Assembly: GCF_002220095.1 (NCBI RefSeq)
Contig: NZ_CP022372.1
Span: forward strand, 3,010,501 to 3,074,500
Source of the DNA: Bosea sp. AS-1
GTDB lineage: Bacteria > Pseudomonadota > Alphaproteobacteria > Rhizobiales > Beijerinckiaceae
DNA: 64,000 nucleotides
Direction of reading: 5' to 3'
Positions 11,270-21,792 of this stretch are shown piece after piece. The translations under genes and the position numbers were made by a program. A model generated the notes under the pieces. That model was not told where the DNA came from. It saw nothing but the letters and a program-made list of their open reading frames with translations, and searched no databases. Position 1 is the first letter of the stretch. Each line of letters opens with the position of its first letter.

Positions 11270-11986
11270 ATGCCGACCGAACTGCTGTTCCGCCAGGATG
11301 CCTATCTGAAGGAGACGCCCGCAACGGTCGAGGCCATCAACGAGCGTGGCGGCATCATCCTCGACCGGACCATCTTCTATGCGACCGGCGGCGGCCAGCC
11401 TGGCGATGCCGGCACACTGCGCCGCGCCGACGGCAGCGAGATCGCAATCGGCACGACGATCTATGACCCGGAGGACAAGAGCCGCGTCATCCACGTCCCG
11501 CTCGAAGGGCAGTCGGCGCCCGAGCCGGGCGAAGCGGTAACGGCAGTCCTGGACTGGGAGAAGCGCTTCAAGCGGATGCGCATCCACACCGCGCTCCACC
11601 TGCTCAGCGTCGTGTTGTCCTATCCCGTGACCGGCGGCTCGATCGGCGACGGCGACGGACGGCTCGACTTCGACATCCCCGAGGGCGGTCTCGACAAGGC
11701 CGAGGTGGCGGAGAAGCTCAACGCACTCGTCGCCCGCAACGCCGATGTTAGCGAGCGCTGGATCACCGACGAGGAGCTCGACGCCAATCCGGGCCTCGTC
11801 AAGACGATGTCGGTGAAGCCGCCGCGTGGTTCCGGGCGGGTCAGGTTGGTCGCCATCGGCGACATCGACCTGCAGCCCTGCGGCGGAACCCATGTGCGCA
11901 ATACCGCCGAGATCGGCCTTGTCGCCGTCACCGACATCGAGAAGAAGGGCAAGCAGAACCGGCGCGTACGGATCGCGCTGGCCTGA
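11270..11986 (+). CDS. Free-standing alanyl-tRNA editing protein (AlaX type)
   Basis: The 238-aa product corresponds to the editing and C-terminal zinc region of AlaRS. It has the HxxxH metal motif in HTALHLL and the second metal motif CGGTH near the C-terminus. A glycine-rich ATGGGQPGD loop lies near the N-terminus. AlaX proteins hydrolyse Ser-tRNA-Ala (some Gly-tRNA-Ala) in trans and lack the aminoacylation domain. The gene is 37 bases upstream of sseA on the same strand, probably one transcript. Confidence 0.92.
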   Translation: MPTELLFRQDAYLKETPATVEAINERGGIILDRTIFYATGGGQPGDAGTLRRADGSEIAIGTTIYDPEDKSRVIHVPLEGQSAPEPGEAVTAVLDWEKRFKRMRIHTALHLLSVVLSYPVTGGSIGDGDGRLDFDIPEGGLDKAEVAEKLNALVARNADVSERWITDEELDANPGLVKTMSVKPPRGSGRVRLVAIGDIDLQPCGGTHVRNTAEIGLVAVTDIEKKGKQNRRVRIALA

Positions 11987-12023
11987 GCCTCAGAACGAGA
12001 CCCGGATACTCCAAGGACATCCC

Positions 12024-12881
12024 ATGGCCCGCGAAGACGTTTTCGTTTCCACCGAATGGCTCGCCGAGCGCCTCGACGCGCCGGATATCGTCGTGGTCGA
12101 CGGTTCCTGGTATCTGCCGGCGCAAGGGCGCGACGGGGCGGCGGAGTATGCCGCGCGGCGCATCCCGGGCGCCGTGCATTTCGACCTCGACGCCATCAAG
12201 GATACGCGCTCGCCCCTACCCCACATGCTGCCGCCGCCGAACGAGTTCGCAGCGGCCGTTGGCGCGCTCGGCATCGGAGACGGCATGCGCATCGTCGTCT
12301 ATGACGGGCTCGGCTTCTTCTCGGCACCGCGCGTGCGCTGGACCTTCAAGGTGTTCGGTGCAGGCGACGTCGTCATCCTGGACGGCGGCTTGCCGAAATG
12401 GCTGGCCGAAGGGCGGCCGGTCGAGGAGGACGCGCCGCGGCCGCGCAAGCCGCGCAGCTTCACCGCCCGTCTCGACAACGGCGCGGTCGCCGACGCCGAC
12501 GATGTCGCCCGCGCTACGGCCTCCAAGACCATCCAGGTCGTTGATGCGCGAGCCGCCGACCGCTTCCGCGGCGAGGCGCCGGAACCCCGCGCCGGACTGA
12601 AGTCGGGTCATATCCCAGGCTCGCTCAACCTGCCTTCCTCGCAGCTCGTTTCCGACGGAAGGCTGAAGGAGCCGCAAGAGATCACCAGACTGTTCCAGGA
12701 GGCCGGCGTCGACCTCGACAAGCCATCGATCATGAGCTGCGGTTCGGGCGTCTCGGCGGTGATCCTCTCGACCGCGCTCGAGATTGTCGGCAAGCCGGCC
12801 AAGGCCATCTATGACGGCTCCTGGTCGGAATGGGGCGCAGGCGAGCGGCCCGTCGCCACCGGCCCGGCAAAGCTGGACTGA
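12024..12881 (+). CDS. sseA: 3-mercaptopyruvate sulfurtransferase (two-domain rhodanese)
   Basis: The 285-aa enzyme moves sulfur from 3-mercaptopyruvate to a thiol or cyanide acceptor. It has tandem rhodanese domains (about 1-140 and 160-280). The catalytic cysteine sits in the active loop SCGSGVSA, and the CGSGV form is typical of mercaptopyruvate sulfurtransferases rather than thiosulfate sulfurtransferases. The first domain lacks the cysteine, as expected. I chose the ATG at 12024 over an upstream in-frame extension that overlaps the AlaX gene. Confidence 0.93.
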   Translation: MAREDVFVSTEWLAERLDAPDIVVVDGSWYLPAQGRDGAAEYAARRIPGAVHFDLDAIKDTRSPLPHMLPPPNEFAAAVGALGIGDGMRIVVYDGLGFFSAPRVRWTFKVFGAGDVVILDGGLPKWLAEGRPVEEDAPRPRKPRSFTARLDNGAVADADDVARATASKTIQVVDARAADRFRGEAPEPRAGLKSGHIPGSLNLPSSQLVSDGRLKEPQEITRLFQEAGVDLDKPSIMSCGSGVSAVILSTALEIVGKPAKAIYDGSWSEWGAGERPVATGPAKLD

Positions 12882-12890
12882 TCGAAATTG

Positions 12891-12922
12891 ATCCTGAGTC
12901 CTTCCTGGAAAGGGCTCAGGAT
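12891..12922. repeat. Perfect inverted repeat (hairpin) between sseA and the cupin gene
   Basis: A 13-bp stem (12891-12903 with 12910-12922, one G-T pair) closes a six-base loop. No U-run follows, and the cupin RBS AAGGAG starts ten bases later. It may terminate or attenuate sseA transcription, or protect its 3-prime end. Confidence 0.55.
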
Positions 12923-12942
12923 GCTCCAGCAAGGAGACCGCC

Positions 12943-13455
12943 ATGAGCCACGATCACTCCCATGATCATCAGCATGAGCATTCTCATGAAGAACCGCGCT
13001 GGAAACATGACGGCGTACGGGTGATCACTGGCGACAAGCTCGACCCCAACACGGCACAAACTCCCGGCATGTTCCGGCAGGCGGCGATCAACCATGCCCG
13101 CGTCGGCGCGCAGAAGATCTGGGCTGGGACGGTCGCGATCGAGCCCAACGCCAAGACCGGTGTGCACCATCACGGCGAGCTCGAAAGCGTGATCTATGTG
13201 GTGAGCGGCAAGGCCCGCATGCGCTGGGGCGAGCGCCTGGAATTTGTCGCCGAGGCCGGCCCGGGCGACTTCATCTACGTTCCGCCCTTCGTGCCGCACC
13301 AGGAGATCAACGCCGATCCCGAGAACCCGCTGCAATGCGTGCTGGTGCGCTCCGACAACGAGGCGGTGGTGGTCAACATCACCGATGTCGATCCGGTCGA
13401 GAAACCCGAAGAGGTTTACTGGGTCGACCCGATCCACAAGCACCCGCACGGGTGA
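12943..13455 (+). CDS. Cupin-domain protein with a His-rich N-terminus
   Basis: The 170-aa single-domain cupin has motif 1 GVHHHGELESVIYVVSG (HxH and Glu metal ligands, about residues 67-83) and motif 2 PGDFIYVPPFVPHQE, so it probably binds a divalent metal. The first 17 residues (MSHDHSHDHQHEHSHEE) contain seven His and look like a metal-collecting tail. The reaction is unknown; related cupins include isomerases, dioxygenases and binding proteins. A clean AAGGAG site precedes the ATG. Confidence 0.85.
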   Translation: MSHDHSHDHQHEHSHEEPRWKHDGVRVITGDKLDPNTAQTPGMFRQAAINHARVGAQKIWAGTVAIEPNAKTGVHHHGELESVIYVVSGKARMRWGERLEFVAEAGPGDFIYVPPFVPHQEINADPENPLQCVLVRSDNEAVVVNITDVDPVEKPEEVYWVDPIHKHPHG

Positions 13456-13475
13456 GCGGGGCTCGCGGCAAGCCC

Positions 13476-13967
13476 TTAGCCTTTCTCGAAATCGCCCGGC
13501 TGTGGCGGGGCGATCGGAGTGAAGAGCGTTCGGTCCGGCTTGATGTCGAGGAGCGGCGTCTCGTCGAGGCAATCGAGCCCGCGCACCAGCAACACGGACC
13601 CCTCGCGCGCCACGAGCGCCGCGATCGATGTGCCGATCGGATTGGGCCTGACCGGCGTCCGCAAGGCGAAGGTGCCGTAAGTCTCGCCGTTATTGGCCGG
13701 GCTCTGGCGGACGAGATCGCGACGCGACTGATGCAGCCAGTACAGCACCTCCAGCCGCTCGAAACGCTCGATGCCGTCGAGCGCATGGTCCCAGGGCGCG
13801 AACAGCTCGATGCGGCAGATCGGCCCGTCCGCCCTGCCCTGGCGCGGGCAGGTCAACCGCGAGGTCCAGGGCGTGCGGATGGCGCCGATGAAGACGAGGC
13901 CGGCATCGGTCGCCTGCGGCGGTGCGACGGCTACCTCCCTGTCGCGGATTTCGTTCTCCCGGACCAT
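13476..13967 (-). CDS. trmO: tRNA (N6-threonylcarbamoyladenosine37-N6)-methyltransferase, TrmO/TsaA family
   Basis: TrmO uses SAM to methylate t6A37 in tRNA. The 163-aa product has the YaeB/TsaA beta-barrel signatures: FIGAIRTPW at the N-terminus, CRIELFAPWDHALDGIERFERLEVLYWLHQ in the middle, then GTFALRTPVRPNPIGTSIA, and LDCLDETPLLDIKPD. The longer reading frame to 14204 covers the mop gene in another frame, so I start at ATG 13967. Only five bases separate it from mop, so the two are probably co-transcribed, an odd pairing. It may be a TrmO paralogue with a different substrate. Confidence 0.88.
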   Translation of the reverse strand: MVRENEIRDREVAVAPPQATDAGLVFIGAIRTPWTSRLTCPRQGRADGPICRIELFAPWDHALDGIERFERLEVLYWLHQSRRDLVRQSPANNGETYGTFALRTPVRPNPIGTSIAALVAREGSVLLVRGLDCLDETPLLDIKPDRTLFTPIAPPQPGDFEKG

Positions 13968-13972
13968 GGCGA

Positions 13973-14179
13973 TCAGTCGATCGCGATCATCACGTCGGAG
14001 GCCTTGACCACGGCATAGGCCTCCTTGCCGACAGCCAGGCCGAGATCGTCCACTGCTGCATTGGTGATCGAGGCGGTGACGACCGCGCCGCCGATGTCGA
14101 TGCGGACATGGGCCGTGGTGGCGCCCTTGGTGATCTCGACGATCTTGCCCTTGAGCTGGTTGCGCGCGCTGATCTTCAT
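13973..14179 (-). CDS. mop: Molybdenum-pterin/molybdate-binding protein (Mop, single TOBE domain)
   Basis: The 68-aa protein is one TOBE/molbindin domain. It opens with the diagnostic MKISARNQLKGKIVEITKGA and continues TAHVRIDIGG, VVTASITNAAVDDLGLAVG and AYAVVKASDVMIA. Mop proteins assemble into hexamers that store molybdate in the cytoplasm. It is divergent from modABC, with the ModE-like operator between them. The TOBE at the ModC C-terminus is the related membrane-side sensor. Confidence 0.93.
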   Translation of the reverse strand: MKISARNQLKGKIVEITKGATTAHVRIDIGGAVVTASITNAAVDDLGLAVGKEAYAVVKASDVMIAID

Positions 14180-14256
14180 CGTGGTCCTCGCGTTTTCGAT
14201 ACATCGTTCATGCGGTCGCCGGCTGTCCTTGACTTACCGGCACCCGCGCGGCAACC

Positions 14257-14283
14257 ATCGCTATATCCATCGATATACAACGA
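14257..14283. promoter_or_regulatory. ModE-like molybdate-responsive operator upstream of modA
   Basis: The imperfect dyad has a left half TCGCTATAT (14258-14266) and a right half that on the other strand reads TCGTTGTATAT. These resemble the CGNTATATA half-sites of ModE operators. It lies 21 bases before the modA start, in the mop/modA divergent region. With molybdate bound, ModE represses mod transcription at such sites. Similarity was judged by eye. Confidence 0.5.
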
Positions 14284-14303
14284 CAAGCACAGTGAGGAAC
14301 AGC

Positions 14304-15107
14304 ATGATGAAGCGCCGGACGCTGCTGGGGATGGGCCTGGCGCTTGCCATGGGTCTGCCCCCGACTTTCAACGCTGCCCAGGCGCAGACGAAGGAGCTGG
14401 TGATCTTCGCCGCGGCAAGCATGAAGAATGCGCTCGACGAGGCCGCCGCCAACTGGGTCAAGGAAAGCGGCAAGCCTGCGCCAAAAATCTCCTATGCCGC
14501 CAGCAACACGCTCGCGAAGCAGCTCGAGAACGGTGCGCCCGCCGATCTCTTCGTCTCGGCCGATCTCGACTGGATGGACTATGCGGCGAGCAAGAACCTG
14601 ATCAAGCCGGACACGCGCGTCAGCTTGCTCGGCAACAAGATCGTGCTCGTCGCCCCCAAGGATTCGACCGCCGCGATCGAGCTGAAGCCGGGTGTCGACC
14701 TCGCCACCGCGCTGGGCTCCAATCGCCTCGCCATGGGCAATGTCGATTCCGTCCCGGCCGGCAAATACGGCAAGGCCGCGCTGGAGAAGCTTGGCGCGTG
14801 GGACAAGGTGAAGGACAAGATCGCGCAGGCCGACAACGTCCGCGCGGCGCTGCTGCTCGTCTCGCGCGGCGAGGCGCCGCTCGGCATCGTCTATGCGACC
14901 GATGCCGCCGCCGACCCGCAGGTCAAGGTGGTCGCGGCCTTCCCGGAAGGGTCGCATCCGCCGATCGTTTATCCCGTCGCCGTCACCAAGGATTCGAGCA
15001 ATCCCGACGCGCAGGCCTTCCTGACCTATCTGCGCAGCCCCACCGCCAAGCCGGTCTTCGAGAAGCAGGGCTTCACCGTCCTCAACAAGCCCGCCACCTC
15101 GTCGTGA
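14304..15107 (+). CDS. modA: Molybdate ABC transporter, periplasmic binding protein
   Basis: The 267-aa substrate-binding protein captures molybdate in the periplasm for ModBC. An N-terminal signal peptide (MMKRRTLLGMGLALAMG, cleavage after AAQA) contains a twin arginine, so Tat export is possible. The mature protein has ModA landmarks: LVIFAAASMKNALDE, ISYAASNTLAKQLENGAPADLFVSA, GNVDSVPAGKYGKAAL and LGIVYATDA. Ser and backbone contacts for the oxyanion are in the first two. The start at 14304 follows a GAGGA site. First gene of modABC. Confidence 0.95.
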   Translation: MMKRRTLLGMGLALAMGLPPTFNAAQAQTKELVIFAAASMKNALDEAAANWVKESGKPAPKISYAASNTLAKQLENGAPADLFVSADLDWMDYAASKNLIKPDTRVSLLGNKIVLVAPKDSTAAIELKPGVDLATALGSNRLAMGNVDSVPAGKYGKAALEKLGAWDKVKDKIAQADNVRAALLLVSRGEAPLGIVYATDAAADPQVKVVAAFPEGSHPPIVYPVAVTKDSSNPDAQAFLTYLRSPTAKPVFEKQGFTVLNKPATSS

Positions 15108-15117
15108 GCTGGCCGGC

Positions 15118-15816
15118 TTGAGTCACTGGCTGACGCCCGAAGAGTGGACGGCGGTCAGGCTGAGCCTGATCGTCGCCACCACCGCCATGCTGGCGAGCCT
15201 GCCTCTCGGGCTCGCCGTCGCGCTTCTGTTGGCGCGGGGGCGCTTCTGGGGCAAGTCGCTGCTCGACGCGGCGGTGCATCTGCCATTGATCCTGCCGCCG
15301 GTCGTGACCGGCTATCTGCTGCTCGTCGGCTTCGGCCGGCGCGGGCCGATCGGCCAGTTCCTCTATGACTGGTTCGGCATCGTCTTCTCCTTCCGCTGGA
15401 CCGGCGCCGCGCTGGCCTGTGCAGTGATGGGCTTTCCGCTGATGGTGCGGGCGATCCGGCTCTCGATCGAGGCCGTCGACCGTAAGCTGGAGGCTGCCGC
15501 CGGAACGCTCGGCGCCAGCCCGGTCTGGGTCTTCCTCGTCGTGACGCTACCGCTCTGCCTGCCGGGGATCATCGCCGGCATGATCCTGTGCTTCGCCAAG
15601 GCGATGGGCGAATTCGGCGCGACGATCACCTTCGTCTCGAACATTCCCGGCGAGACGCAGACCCTGCCCTCGGCGATCTACACCTTCACCCAGGTTCCCG
15701 GCGGCGAGACGGGCGCCATGCGGCTGACGCTCATCTCCATCGTAATCTCCGTCGCCGCTCTGTTTCTGTCCGAATGGATGGCGCGGCTGGTCGGGCGGCG
15801 GATCGCGATCGAATGA
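15118..15816 (+). CDS. modB: Molybdate ABC transporter permease
   Basis: The 232-aa inner membrane subunit has about five or six transmembrane helices. The ABC-coupling EAA loop reads LEAAAGTLGASPVWVFLVVTLPLCLPGI (about residues 125-152). The start is a TTG at 15118, ten bases after the modA stop; no closer ATG matches the family N-terminus. Its stop overlaps the modC start as ATGA, so B and C are translationally coupled. Confidence 0.95.
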   Translation: MSHWLTPEEWTAVRLSLIVATTAMLASLPLGLAVALLLARGRFWGKSLLDAAVHLPLILPPVVTGYLLLVGFGRRGPIGQFLYDWFGIVFSFRWTGAALACAVMGFPLMVRAIRLSIEAVDRKLEAAAGTLGASPVWVFLVVTLPLCLPGIIAGMILCFAKAMGEFGATITFVSNIPGETQTLPSAIYTFTQVPGGETGAMRLTLISIVISVAALFLSEWMARLVGRRIAIE

Positions 15817-16910
15817 CGGCGCCCGTCCTCGACATCGCCGTCCGACGCCGGCTCGGCGATTTCCTGCTGGATACCACCTTTCAATCGCAAGGTCGGCTGA
15901 CGGCGCTGTTCGGCGCGTCGGGCTCGGGCAAGACTTCGCTGGTCAATGTCATCGGCGGGCTGGTCCGTCCCGAATCCGGCCATGTCCGCGTCGAGGGCGA
16001 GACGCTGGTCGATACCGGGAGAGGCATCGTGCTGCCGCCGCATCGGCGCCGGCTGGGCTATGTCTTCCAGGAAGCGCGGCTGTTTCCACACCTGACCGTG
16101 CGGCAGAACCTGCTCTTCGGCCATTGGTTCGTGCCCCGTGCCGTCCGCAAACCGGCCGATCTCGACATGGTGCTGGACCTGCTCGGCATCGGCCATCTGC
16201 TGAAGCGCAGGCCCGGCGCGCTGTCCGGCGGCGAGAAGCAGCGCGTCGCCATCGGCCGGGCGCTGCTGGCGCAGCCGCGCCTGCTGCTGATGGACGAACC
16301 GCTTGCGGCACTCGACGAGGCGCGCAAGGCTGAGATCCTGCCGCATATCGAACGGCTGCGTGACGAAGTCGGCATCCCGATCGTCTATGTCTCGCATTCG
16401 CTCGCCGAAGTGGCGCGGCTTGCAACCACCGTCGTCGTCGTCGAGGCCGGGCGGATCGCCGCTTGCGGGCCAACGGCCGAAATCCTCTCGCGCATCGACC
16501 TCGCCTCCCGCCCCGGCGCACCGGAGGCGAGTTCGGTTCTGTCCGCCGAGGTCAGCGGCTTCGACGAGGCGTTCGGCCTGGCAAGGCTGGCGACACAAGC
16601 GGGAAAGCTCGTCATCGCGCGCGGCACATTGAAAGCCGGACAGCATTTGCGCGTCCGGATCATGGCGAGCGATGTCATGCTCAGCCTCGCGCCGCCCGAA
16701 GGCACCAGCGCCCTCAACGTCCTGTCGGGTACGATCACCGAGATCGGCCAGCGGACCGGGGAAGGCGGCAGCACCGTGCATCTGCGACTCGACTGCCGCG
16801 GCGAGACATTGATCGTGCGGCTGACCGCAAAATCAGTGGCGAGCCTGGGGCTCGCTGTCGGCAAACCGGTCTTCGGCATCATCAAGAGCGTTTCGGTCGA
16901 GACGCCGTAA
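15813..16910 (+). CDS. modC: Molybdate ABC transporter ATP-binding protein with C-terminal TOBE domain
   Basis: The 365-aa ATPase drives molybdate import. Walker A is GASGSGKT at 34-41, the signature is LSGGEKQR, Walker B is LLLMDEPLAALD, and the switch His is in YVSHSLAEV. The C-terminal part (about 280-365) is a molybdate-binding TOBE domain, including ALNVLSGTITEIGQR and VRLTAKSVASLGL, which can inhibit the transporter at high molybdate. The start overlaps the modB stop. Confidence 0.95.
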   Translation: MTAPVLDIAVRRRLGDFLLDTTFQSQGRLTALFGASGSGKTSLVNVIGGLVRPESGHVRVEGETLVDTGRGIVLPPHRRRLGYVFQEARLFPHLTVRQNLLFGHWFVPRAVRKPADLDMVLDLLGIGHLLKRRPGALSGGEKQRVAIGRALLAQPRLLLMDEPLAALDEARKAEILPHIERLRDEVGIPIVYVSHSLAEVARLATTVVVVEAGRIAACGPTAEILSRIDLASRPGAPEASSVLSAEVSGFDEAFGLARLATQAGKLVIARGTLKAGQHLRVRIMASDVMLSLAPPEGTSALNVLSGTITEIGQRTGEGGSTVHLRLDCRGETLIVRLTAKSVASLGLAVGKPVFGIIKSVSVETP

Positions 16911-16952
16911 GGCGCACGCACGGCTCCTTGCAAAAAACACATGACCACAACC

Positions 16953-16983
16953 TTGACCTTCCCATAATGGGAAGCCCCATATG
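16953..16983 (+). promoter_or_regulatory. CueR-type copper-responsive promoter/operator of copA
   Basis: TTGACC (-35, 16953-16958) and a CATATG-like -10 (16978-16983) are separated by 19 bases, the stretched spacing of MerR-family promoters. The spacer carries the dyad CTTCCCATAATGGGAAG (16958-16974), matching the CueR operator style. CueR would untwist this promoter when it binds Cu(I). Confidence 0.75.
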
Positions 16984-17012
16984 AATCGTCATCACAGTGA
17001 ATGGAGACGGCG

Positions 17013-19508
<2,496 letters not shown>

Positions 19509-19509
19509 G

Positions 19510-19920
19510 ATGAATATCGGTGAAGCCTCGTCCCGCTCGGGCGTCAGCGCCAAGATGATCCGCTATTACGAGAGTATCGGGCTGATCACACCGCCCGCGC
19601 GGACCGCCGCCCAATACCGGGTCTATGCCGATGACGACGTGCACACGCTGCGTTTCGTCCGGCGAGCGCGCGATCTCGGCTTCTCGTTGGAGGAGACGCG
19701 CGAGTTGCTGGCGCTCTGGCGCGACCGCAGCCGCGCCAGCGCCGATGTGAAGCAGCTTGCCATGGCCCATATCCGCGACCTCGAGGCAAAGGCGGCTGAA
19801 CTCAAGGCGATGGCCGACACGCTCCGGCATCTGGCGGCGCATTGCCATGGCGACCATCGGCCCGATTGCCCGATCCTCAGCGATTTCGCCACCCAGCCCC
19901 TCCTTGCCGAAAAGGCTTGA
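19510..19920 (+). CDS. cueR: Copper-sensing MerR-family activator CueR
   Basis: The 136-aa regulator has the MerR winged helix-turn-helix (MNIGEASSRSGVSAKMIRYYESIGLI) and a long dimerisation helix. The metal loop has Cys112 and Cys120 (CHGDHRPDC), the same positions and spacing as E. coli CueR, which binds one Cu(I) linearly. It is the second gene of the copA-cueR operon and should activate the promoter at 16953-16983 and so its own expression. Confidence 0.93.
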   Translation: MNIGEASSRSGVSAKMIRYYESIGLITPPARTAAQYRVYADDDVHTLRFVRRARDLGFSLEETRELLALWRDRSRASADVKQLAMAHIRDLEAKAAELKAMADTLRHLAAHCHGDHRPDCPILSDFATQPLLAEKA

Positions 19921-20097
19921 GACGCCGCTCCGCCATGCGCCCGGCGTCTGGACGCGGGGCGGGAGGCTTGCTCATATGCGGCCGCGTGGCGTCGAGTCAG
20001 AGGTAACCACCGTTTCCGATGGGTCGATGCCTCCCAAGGGGATAGATCGCCATGACGCGCCGCAGCGGCGCGCCGCGATCCGACAAGGCATTAGATC

Positions 20098-21516
20098 ATG
20101 GACAATCGAAACGATCTCTGGCGGCACGTCGATGCGAACAAGGAGCGTCTGATCGCTCTGAGCGACCGGGTCTGGGGCATGCCCGAGGTCTGCTACACCG
20201 AGAAGCGCTCGGTTGCTGAGCATGTCGCAGAGCTGAAGCACCAGGGCTTCCGTATCACCGAGAACGTCGCCGATATCCCCACCGCCGTGATCGGCGAGGC
20301 GGGCGAAGGCGGCCCGGTCATCGCCTTCCTCGGTGAATACGACGCCCTGCCCGGCCTGTCGCAGGAGGCCGGCGTCGCGGAGCACAAGGAGATCGAGACC
20401 GGCGGCCACGGCCATGGCTGCGGCCACAATCTGCTCGGCTCCGCCGCCATGCTCGCCGCGGTCGCGATGAAGGACTGGCTGGCCGAGAACAAGATTCCCG
20501 GCCGCGTGCGCTATTACGGCTGCCCAGCCGAGGAAGGTGGCGCTGCCAAGGCCTTCATGGTGCGCGCGGGCGCCTTCGACGACGCGGATGTCGCGATCTC
20601 CTGGCACCCGTCGAGCTTCTGGGAGGTGGCGCCCGCGCTTGCGCTCGCCAACACCCGCGCCGACTTCGTCTTCACCGGCCGCGCCTCGCACGCTGCCGCC
20701 GCGCCCCATCTCGGTCGCTCGGCGCTCGACGCCGTCGAGTTGATGAATGTCGGCGTCAACTACATGCGTGAGCATATGCCGAGCGATGCGCGCGTGCATT
20801 ACGCCCTGCTCGACACCGGCGGCATCGCCCCCAACGTCGTGCAGGCCCATGCCCGGGTCCGCTACTCGATCCGTGCCCGCGACCTGCGTGGCATGCTCGA
20901 GCTCGTCCAGCGCGTGAAGAAGATTGCCGAAGGCGCTGCGTTGATGACGGAAACCAAGATGGAGATGCGTATCGTCAGCGCCGTTTCGGACCTCCTCGCC
21001 AACACGCCGCTCGAAGAGGCGATGCACAAGGTGATGGACGATCTCGGCCCGCCGCATTTCGACGACGCCGACAAGGCCTTTGCCGAGGACATCCGCAAGA
21101 CCCTGTCGCCGCAGGACATCGCCGCGATCTGGCGCACCGTCGGCATGCAGGATACCGGCACGCCGCTGGCCGACTTCCTGGTGCCGCGCGATGCCAAGCG
21201 CAATCCGGCCATCGGCTCGACCGATATCGGCGATGTGAGCTGGGCCGTGCCGACCGTGCAGGCCCATGCGCCGACCGTCGCGCTCGGCACGCCGTTCCAC
21301 ACCTGGCAGGTCGTGGCGCAGGGTAAACAGCCCGCGGCGCACAAGGCGATGGTCCATGTCGCCAAGGCGATGGCTGCAACCGGCGCCGCCGTGCTGAGCG
21401 ACCCCGCCCTGATGGCGGCCGCCAAGGCCGACCACAAGGCGCGCCTCGGCAAGGAAGGCTACACCTCTCCGCTGCCACCCGAAGTCAAGCCGCCGCTGAC
21501 GATGTCGCTGGGCTGA
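20098..21516 (+). CDS. M20-family amidohydrolase (AbgB-like)
   Basis: The 472-aa metallopeptidase has M20D features: a substrate/metal region FLGEYDALPGLSQ, the metal motif GHGHGCGHNLLG (Asp/His ligands about residues 100-110), the catalytic pair PAEEGG, and a lid domain starting FTGRASHAAAAPHLG. It most resembles aminobenzoyl-glutamate hydrolase subunit B and related acyl-amino-acid amidohydrolases; no AbgA partner is adjacent. The substrate is uncertain. It stands alone after cueR; in the 177-base gap, a GC-rich 7-bp hairpin (20056-20072) lies about 25 bases before its start. Confidence 0.88.
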   Translation: MDNRNDLWRHVDANKERLIALSDRVWGMPEVCYTEKRSVAEHVAELKHQGFRITENVADIPTAVIGEAGEGGPVIAFLGEYDALPGLSQEAGVAEHKEIETGGHGHGCGHNLLGSAAMLAAVAMKDWLAENKIPGRVRYYGCPAEEGGAAKAFMVRAGAFDDADVAISWHPSSFWEVAPALALANTRADFVFTGRASHAAAAPHLGRSALDAVELMNVGVNYMREHMPSDARVHYALLDTGGIAPNVVQAHARVRYSIRARDLRGMLELVQRVKKIAEGAALMTETKMEMRIVSAVSDLLANTPLEEAMHKVMDDLGPPHFDDADKAFAEDIRKTLSPQDIAAIWRTVGMQDTGTPLADFLVPRDAKRNPAIGSTDIGDVSWAVPTVQAHAPTVALGTPFHTWQVVAQGKQPAAHKAMVHVAKAMAATGAAVLSDPALMAAAKADHKARLGKEGYTSPLPPEVKPPLTMSLG

Positions 21517-21757
21517 GCTCCGACGGACAGAAGCTGCGGTCCGGTTTCGCGACCGGGCTGCGGCCTCGTGATCCGGATTCCGGGAGGTCGCGAATACCGG
21601 CGGCGTGCTGGTCTCGTCCGCAGGATGGGCGCCCCGGCGAGGCAAAAGGAAGGCTCGAGGAACAGCCGCCATTTCGAGCGAGAAGGTCGCTAAGTTATTG
21701 ACCTTTCCGGGAAAGCCTTTCGCTCAAAAATAAGTCAGTAATGCTACCCTTTTCCCC
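21517..21757. other. Non-coding stretch upstream of the small RNA
   Basis: Between the amidohydrolase stop and the small-RNA promoter I see no convincing ORF. A short perfect palindrome CTTTCCGGGAAAG lies at 21703-21715. The rest, including the 71 bases between the small-RNA terminator and recX, shows nothing I can name. Confidence 0.5.
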
Positions 21758-21786
21758 TTGCGGGAGACACGGGCCGCCCCTATCTA
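21758..21786 (+). promoter_or_regulatory. Sigma-70-type promoter of the small RNA
   Basis: TTGCGG (21758-21763) and TATCTA (21781-21786) are spaced by exactly 17 bases, placing transcription start near 21793. Confidence 0.65.
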
Positions 21787-21792
21787 GAGTGC

